Shown: in pieces, positions 57,601 to 64,000 of the stretch
How positions within the stretch are numbered: the first letter of the stretch is position 1
Layout: each line of letters begins with the position of its first letter
NCBI GenBank assembly: GCA_963969345.1
Contig: OZ017766.1
Span: forward strand, 8,556,001 to 8,620,000
Length of the DNA stretch: 64,000 bases
Reading direction: 5' to 3'
Source: Turbatrix aceti
Lineage: Eukaryota; Nematoda; Chromadorea; Rhabditida; Panagrolaimidae
Notes under the pieces: model-generated
Told to the model about the DNA's origin: nothing
The model's input: only the letters and a program-made list of their open reading frames with translations
Database searches by the model: none
Position numbers and translations under genes: made by a program

Positions 57601-60512
57601 AAATATTTAAATAAATAAATGCATATTTATTGAAGAAAAATATCGGTGCAAAAAAAGTTATTTTTGATCAAAGGCTCCGCTCCGTTTTTCGACTGACTCG
57701 AGTTTGCTCATAGGACACATAATATAATGTTTTTTGAGCTCTTACTTAGAATAATCCAGGAAGTATGTATCTTGAAACTATTTTTAAATATGTATGTACG
57801 TTCACAAAAATGTTTGACGGATATATGAGATCTGATGAGAGATCAAAGGTTTCATTTTTTTTAGAATAAGAAAAATGCGACTTTTTTTTTCTACATGTAA
57901 TTTTGGTACACCTGGCCTTAGGGGAAATTAGCGGTTTTTGCAGGATCTGGTTTTTCTGCCAGCAAATCCAGGCAGGTGTTTTTTTCGTTTCAACAAATGA
58001 TGTAATTAATAAATTGTAAATATAATTATATTATGTACGAAACTGATAAATAAAAACAGAAAAATAATAAATTTTTGGGTTCAAAAAGGTGAATAATTTT
58101 TCTAAAGAAATAAATATTTTAGAATTTTAGTTTTTTTCGACTTTTCGACTTAGAAGTAACGTTTTGTAAAATTTTTTAGCCACATAAAAATTTATTTACA
58201 ATATTTTTTCCCAAAACGAATTTTTTTTTCACTTTTTGCACCCAAAAAACGTTCCAATTATTTTTGAAACGTTTTGTTACGGTTTTTGCCAAAATCAATT
58301 CAATCAAATTTTTACCATAAAACCACCCCGATGTGAGTCAGCCCCGTACTTTTCGTTCAAAATGACTCTGTTTATTTTATGACTCTAAAACACATATTTT
58401 ATGCTAACACTCACTCCCTACCCTGTGCGTTCTAAACGAACGTGTTGTTAATTAAATAATTTGTATTAAGTATTTAATTTGTTTGTCGACTCAAATCCGG
58501 ATCGATCACTAATTTTTGCTAATTTGATAAAATCGCGTGCATCTTGGATCACGCGGATCTCCCCCCCCCCAAAAAAAACCCCAAAAAAACAGTGCATGCT
58601 GCTCTGCTTGTTTTGGGTGCCTGCGGTCATCGCCATCACCGATGTACCCCAGCTGGATGAACTGGAACTCTTCAGTTTCACTTGAAACCCAAAATAAAAA
58701 AAAATTATCTACATATCTATCTATCATGGTGCGTTTCAAAGCCCTCAGGGGTTCAGGCAGGGCCTGGAATGTGTTTGTTTTTTTGCAAGCAAGTAAGCTT
58801 ACTAAATACTAATTTGTTTGCTGCAATCATGCTTCGCCCTCGGTGGCCTCCGTAGCCGTAGCAGCACCCCCAACATGCAAATGATCTTCACATGTAATGC
58901 CTCCGTCCCCTCCCCTCCTCTTCTGGCGGTTCTTTGCTTCCGAGTTCTTCCAAAAACACGTGTGGCTCATCAACACGTTGTCAGTCATTCGACTGCGATC
59001 GTGTTCTTCGTCGTTGTCGAAATTCGTCTGATCAGTCCGTCTAATCAGGGTGTGCCTCTACCTCCATTAACGAACAAACGAACGAACGTACAAAAAAAAA
59101 GAGAGAGACACAAGATAAACTTGACTCCTTCCTAATTCTAAATACTAATTCAAGACAGATTTCGGGCATTACAATAAATACATACAAAATCGCGATTGAA
59201 AACGGTTGACGCCCAATTTTTGGAGTGTTTTTACCGGTACCGTTACCAACTGTTTTTTTTCTCTCATTTTTTCCTCGTGCCATGTCATTTGGAAAAAAAA
59301 ATTTCATCATTGTCACGGGTGGAAAAGTCAGACGGCAGTTTATGTACTTAGTTCACGCCTTTACAGTAATCCAGAAAGGATCGGAGAGCAAAGCAGAAAA
59401 AAAAAATATTGAAACACGTGTATGTATGTGTACATACGCTCGATTAACTTACGTTAGTGGAAAGAACAGAATTTTTAGCCGGATTTACTCCATTTGTAAA
59501 AAAACTTGCAAAGCAGTTAGTTAGTTCAAAGTCTGTTTTCAAAGGCGTGTGACGTCGGATACTGACCCTCCTAGGGTCCGGTCCACGCCCTACAGTAATT
59601 TGCTCAACTTACACAGAGGGTGAAAAAATTATCCAAATTGTTGTTTTTCGAACACAACTAGGCGTTGTCTCCGGTTTTATTTGCACCAGACGGTGAAAAA
59701 ATTTTGCATAAAAAATTTTTTTTTAATTAATTAGAATTTGATTTTTTAAGTTTTCAAGGACCCCTGATTTAGTAAATATGTATTCAGGGTTTTCGAACGC
59801 ATTAAGGGTCCCTGATTTTTTTTATTCGACAACGGCGACATGAATCTTCTTCCTTTTTTTTCTCTATTTTGTCATCATCCATACATACACATGTACCGAG
59901 CGAGCAATCGGTCACAGGGCTGGTTGCACGCAAAAACCGCAAAAACGCGGTATGTATCAGAAACAAATTATTTTGACAGTATGTATTTTTGCATTCATTT
60001 TGATTTCCAGATTTTTTGTTGACACCATAAATTGAACCGTGGTAGTTGATTAAATGTGTATGTATGTATGTAAGCGTGACACTTGAATGACTGCCCCAAA
60101 TTCCATTGCAACAAAAAAAGAAAGAGTCTCGGGGTGGGGGTACCCCCAACCTACTGCCTGACAGATTGATCTTCCTGCAACCCAACCAACCAACCTGTCC
60201 CCAACAAAAAAAAAAGTTGAGACAACATTCTTTGTACCAGACGATCATAAATCGTAGCAAAAAATTGCGTTCCCTTTACCGCGCTGTCAAAAAAAAGGTG
60301 GTTGGTGCAGAACGTGACAACAACTATATTAGTGCTCGATGTTCTTCTTCTTTTCTCATTCGTTCCCTGGAAGAGAAAGAAAAAGGACAAAATAAGACTA
60401 AAACAATGAATGGGGCAAAAAAGAGCATCAAAAAACATGTAGTCTGTTGCCAGGCGGTCATGCGTGCCGGAGGTTACGATAGACAGTGTAAGATACAATA
60501 AACAACATTTAC

Positions 60513-60540
60513 GGTTACGATAGATACTTTTATCGTAACC
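60513..60540. repeat. Perfect 10-bp stem hairpin
   Basis: GGTTACGATA and TATCGTAACC separated by 8 nt. The GTAAC core is the same as in the dispersed repeat family found in introns at 16-39 kb. Confidence 0.7.
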
Positions 60541-60990
60541 CTAAATGTTATAATCCGAAATTTGTGATTTCGAAGAGTCTCGGAGCGAAAATTAGACCGC
60601 GATCTGAAATTTCCCTTCGAGACCCCTGTGGCGCGAAATTTTTGATTTGATTTTGAAGTTTTTTTGTTTTTGCTTGTTTTCGCCCATTAACTGATACTGA
60701 AACAGTTTTCATTGTTCTGATGTGTTTTCGCAGTGTCAAACTAAAAATAAATATTTATCTCTCTTTGTCTCACTTTCTGTTGCTAAATCACCAGTTTCAT
60801 TTGTTTCGACTTTTATTAGTTAAATTCCTTAGTTTAACGCACCTGAAGACTCCTTGGGGTTTCGGATAATCTTCACTCTGTGTCTGTCGGCTGTCACTGT
60901 GTTTTCGCTTCTTTTTGCGGTTTACACGTGTACTCTCCTGCTTGCCGATGATGAACATTTTTTTGCGTGAAACTGCGCCCTCGGGGCATA

Positions 60991-61048
60991 AGGCGGTGGT
61001 GGGGGGGGGGGGGTGGTGGCGCGATTTTGATGGGGGGTGGGTGGGTAA
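60991..61048 (+). other. G-rich tract, potential G-quadruplex
   Basis: GGCGGTGGT followed by an uninterrupted run of G, then GGTGGTGG, GGGGGG, GGG and GGG within 58 bp: at least four G-tracts on the plus strand. Confidence 0.6.
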
Positions 61049-63025
61049 TGCCAATCGGGTACTACTAGATACCTAGACACACGTCAAATGAGTAAGTGAG
61101 TAAGTACCCGACGGTTGCACTCCAAATCGAACCGAAAAAGCACGGACACGAATACGATAACAAATATGCACCCAAAAAGCCTGTATTTTTTTTTGGTAGT
61201 AAACGAGTAGAAAGATAAGAAGAGAGGAGAAAAGAAGAAAGAAAGAAAAGCATTCCAATGACATGCTGATGAATACATTCATACATACATTACATGGTGA
61301 TTTATTTATTCAATTGTGAGACGATGGTCGGATCAATTTTGCGGGCTTCACTTTTTTTTTACTGATGCCTGTTTCATCACTTTCTGCTGTTAATGTGAAC
61401 TGTGGGATATCAATCGATCCATTAAGCCTGAAGGGACGTTTTTGCATGGATACGATAAAACATCCAAAAAAAAGTTTTTCTTGAGCCAGGTGGTAGCATT
61501 TTTTTTAAAGTGGTCAATTTATGTCAAGTATTTTTTTAGGTAATCTTTTTGAATTTGACGTCAAGATGTACCGAGATAACACAAAATGACTGCCCACGGA
61601 AAAAATTTGAAGCAAGCATGCAGTTGTGCTTTGAATTTGTATCTCTCCCCCTCAGGCAAAATGCAATGCAATGCACAACAAAAAAAATTTATAGGCGCTT
61701 TTCATGTACATATGTGTATGTAGATACATACATGGCGTCGTGCACGTTCGCAGTTTTGGATGGTCAAATGTAAAACAAAACAAAGCACAGGCAGACAGGC
61801 CCCCGTAATGCCACAGAAATCTTGATAACTGTTCAAGCGCAAAAAAAAAAGGAGAAAAGCATGCATCACGTCATTTTAATTTTTTTGGTGTTTTTTGGCC
61901 TAATTAAAATTAACATTTACATATTGTTGTTTCATTGGCTCGTGTCACACAAGTTGTGTGGGAGGAAGATGTGCCAACGTGCAGGTGCCGAAAGTTCATA
62001 TCCAAAAATATCCCACAAATTATCTACAAAATAACAGATCGTTTACAAATGCAAAAAAAAATTTCCACAAAATAACAGATCATTTACGCATCCAAAAATA
62101 AATATCTAATTCAAAAGTTAATTAGCAGATCATTTACACATCTGCATCGTTTATGTAACGTACTTTTTTTTAAATGGTGCCAAAGACAATTAATTACATA
62201 CCATTTTTTTCGGGGGAGTCAGAAACCCCAAAAAAATTTTATTACCACCTATCAAAAATTTTGAAGAAACGGAAATGACATCTTTCAGTGGCACGCGTCA
62301 TAAATATTTTCTATTTTGGACACGGATATGACAAGCTCATGCCATTGGACTCTAACTACTAAAATGAAACAAACTATAAAAATAAAAATAAAAAACGAAA
62401 AATTGTTTACAAATGCGTGTCAAGGAAGTATTATAATAAATATAGTACACAAAATTTTGTGGTGTTCATTGGTTTGGGTTACTGTAAGACTTGCAAAAAG
62501 TGATTCTGATGTTTTCAATCTGTTTCTGAATTTTGAGAATTCAGCAGCCATGTGCAACTAATAAATTCTGTTTATGTCATCGCCAGTTTACGGTAATGGT
62601 AGTTGCAGGTGCATTTTAAGAGGAACTGATGATTATTCTGCGTATTTCATTAATTTTTAAATAAATATTTAATAAAATTCAGTGCGTGTCTGGGGTCTAA
62701 GAATGCGTTGTTAATTCTGCGAAGACAGGTGCAAAAACACCACGTCGGCAGGGTGCCCTCTTGGAAGACGGTGATGAGGTAGGAAATTTTTTTTTGTAGT
62801 GCGTGGGGGCTTGTAATCTGCTTTGTTGTGTCACAAAATGACAATATTTAGAAAAGAAAAAAATTAGTCATTGGTTAAACATTCGACGGCACCGATTTAG
62901 CAATTCTTTTGCAAAAACAGAGGTTACGGGAGACAAAAGATGAGTTGACACTGAATAAGTTGACAGCGGTGACTCATCCACCTGTTCACAGTTAAAGTTG
63001 ACTTGTTGCATGTGTCATCTCCCAG

Positions 63026-63117
63026 CTTTTACAATTCAACCCACGGAAGAATCTGATTTACAAAAAGCAAGGCAAAGACCCAACCGATCACAAATAGCCT
63101 CCCTCCGACGGGAATAA
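63026..63117 (+). other. Candidate terminal exon, weak
   Basis: After the acceptor-like TGTCATCTCCCAG, one frame reads TIQPTEESDLQKARQRPNRS and then QIASLRRE before a TAA. A second frame is open for most of the same length, so coding status is uncertain. Confidence 0.2.
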
Positions 63118-63522
63118 CACCTTCAAGTTTAAAAAAAAAATCTCTTCCCGGAAGTTAACAGACGGGAATATGTATGCATAGTACATTCAATGTGGTTTGT
63201 TGAGTTAGCCAGTTGGCTATTTCGATGCTGCGATCCCGACAACATCCTGACACATTCAGTGAGGTAATAATCGGCATCAAATTTCAAACTGCGTCCATTC
63301 ATTGCGTAGGACACCTACTATCTCTTACCTGGAAGGATAACAGGTAAACAAGTTGTATTATATTTACAAGTGAGACGAGTACTACTACTACTACTATTAC
63401 GTGTTCCAGTTGAGGTGGGGTGGGGTGGCGGTGATGATGACGATAACAGCACTCGGATCTGGACCTCGAAGATTTATTTACAAACTGCAAACACTTTCAA
63501 ACCCTTATTTTTTTCATCACAG

Positions 63523-63583
63523 TGTCCGCCTACGACAACGACAACTTTTGTGACGTAGCTAAATACATGGTCGATGGGTTACG
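63523..63583 (+). other. Candidate isolated exon
   Basis: The acceptor TTTTTTTCATCACAG and donor CG|GTAGGA bracket a frame encoding SAYDNDNFCDVAKYMVDGLR. Codons are GC-balanced, unlike the flanks. It may be part of a long-intron gene running beyond the window. Confidence 0.3.
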
Positions 63584-64000
63584 GTAGGAATGTAGTAGAA
63601 AGTTGTTTTTTTTTTGATTTTTTGAGGACGGGCCAATTTAAGCCCCCTCAAAAAGTTGAAATTTTTTTTTTGCTTTCGTGTCAAAAATAGCTTTCCGTCA
63701 GACATTTTTTAGTACGAGTGCCGTTGTGGTCAGGCATGAAGCCTGAGGGCACGACGGCCTTAACATGCACTCAGCAGCTACTATTTAGCTGTGACGCAAG
63801 AAAAAAAATTTTTTTTTTTTGGGGAGAGAGAGAGTATCTTATCTCTTCCCCGTTGTTGGGTTGTTGGTTGAAAGGGTCCCCCCCGCACACGTATACAAGG
63901 TGGGGGAGTGTAGTTCACGCGAAATATCACCAGAGAGAGTAAGCGAGAGAAAAAAAGATAACCACCACACAAACCCCATCCCACAGAGAGACCACGCCCG

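Larger units (their letters stand above)
54672..63500. other. Long gene-poor stretch
   Basis: AT-rich DNA with scattered GC-richer islands (56040-56160, 57290-57470, 58590-59070), GTCA and CATT microsatellites (56046-56090), a C/A homopolymer patch (58560-58590), and a (TATG)n run near 60055-60070. Several islands are open in two or three frames at once, which reflects composition. No gene assembled. Confidence 0.4.

Noticed and set aside
59225..59524. Frame starting MSFGKKNFIIVTGGK, reminiscent of an SDR N-terminus
   Set aside because: The resemblance stops after a few residues; no TGxxxGxG spacing, no NNAG or YxxxK, and no splice continuation.
63129..63314. Minus-strand frame MNGRSLKFDADYYLTECV...
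   Set aside because: Peptide looks plausible, but the upstream acceptor is out of frame (a stop precedes it) and no partner exon was found.

Overview
The window is nuclear DNA from a nematode, probably rhabditid. Evidence: a tandem array of nematode-specific Srt-type 7TM chemoreceptors, many introns of only 43-61 nt with GTAAGT-like donors and T-rich TTTCAG acceptors, acceptor-like sites a few bases upstream of several start codons (as expected for spliced-leader trans-splicing), and A/T-homopolymer-rich noncoding DNA crowded with inverted-repeat elements. I cannot name the species. All gene models were spliced by eye; exon coordinates are given and the phases were checked by hand.

Layout. 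1-299: 5' end of another 7TM chemoreceptor (minus). 896-13389: six paralogous srt genes, all minus strand, each with four exons and the same exon plan. Four are open. One (4171-5326) has a single-base frameshift. One (11545-13389) is split by a hAT-like MITE with a perfect 8-bp target duplication. A 1.9-kb near-perfect palindrome (9028-10949) has landed on the start codon of the fifth gene. 14774-17287 (+): a secreted proline/glutamine-rich protein. 17987-26210 (minus): a full-length but divergent clathrin heavy chain whose intron/exon structure I resolved, with a C-terminus lacking the QLMLT Hsc70 site. 30123-36182 (minus): an Upf1-like superfamily 1 helicase with degenerate motifs. 37982-39686 (+): a membrane-anchored SDR/retinol-dehydrogenase-like enzyme, possibly with an extra upstream exon at 37031-37235. 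39912-42372 (minus): a five-finger C2H2 protein. 42430-45784: a nest of palindromic elements and a dead RTE-type LINE. 47815-50311 (+): a SPOP-like MATH-BTB protein. 50312-64000: mostly gene-poor, AT-rich DNA with microsatellites, GC-rich islands and a few candidate exons that I could not assemble into a gene.

How it fits together. The array is one chemoreceptor cluster expanding by tandem duplication, and five of six members share an upstream GATAATC motif. The genes from 14 to 50 kb look like unrelated housekeeping or regulatory genes (clathrin traffic, helicase, SDR, zinc finger, ubiquitin adaptor). What they share is intron content: a roughly 0.4-0.7-kb palindromic element family fills introns of at least two neighbouring genes, in two cases leaving only about 40-50 nt, the normal intron size here. 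A second short dispersed repeat with an AAGTAAC...GTTACTT stem recurs at least a dozen times.
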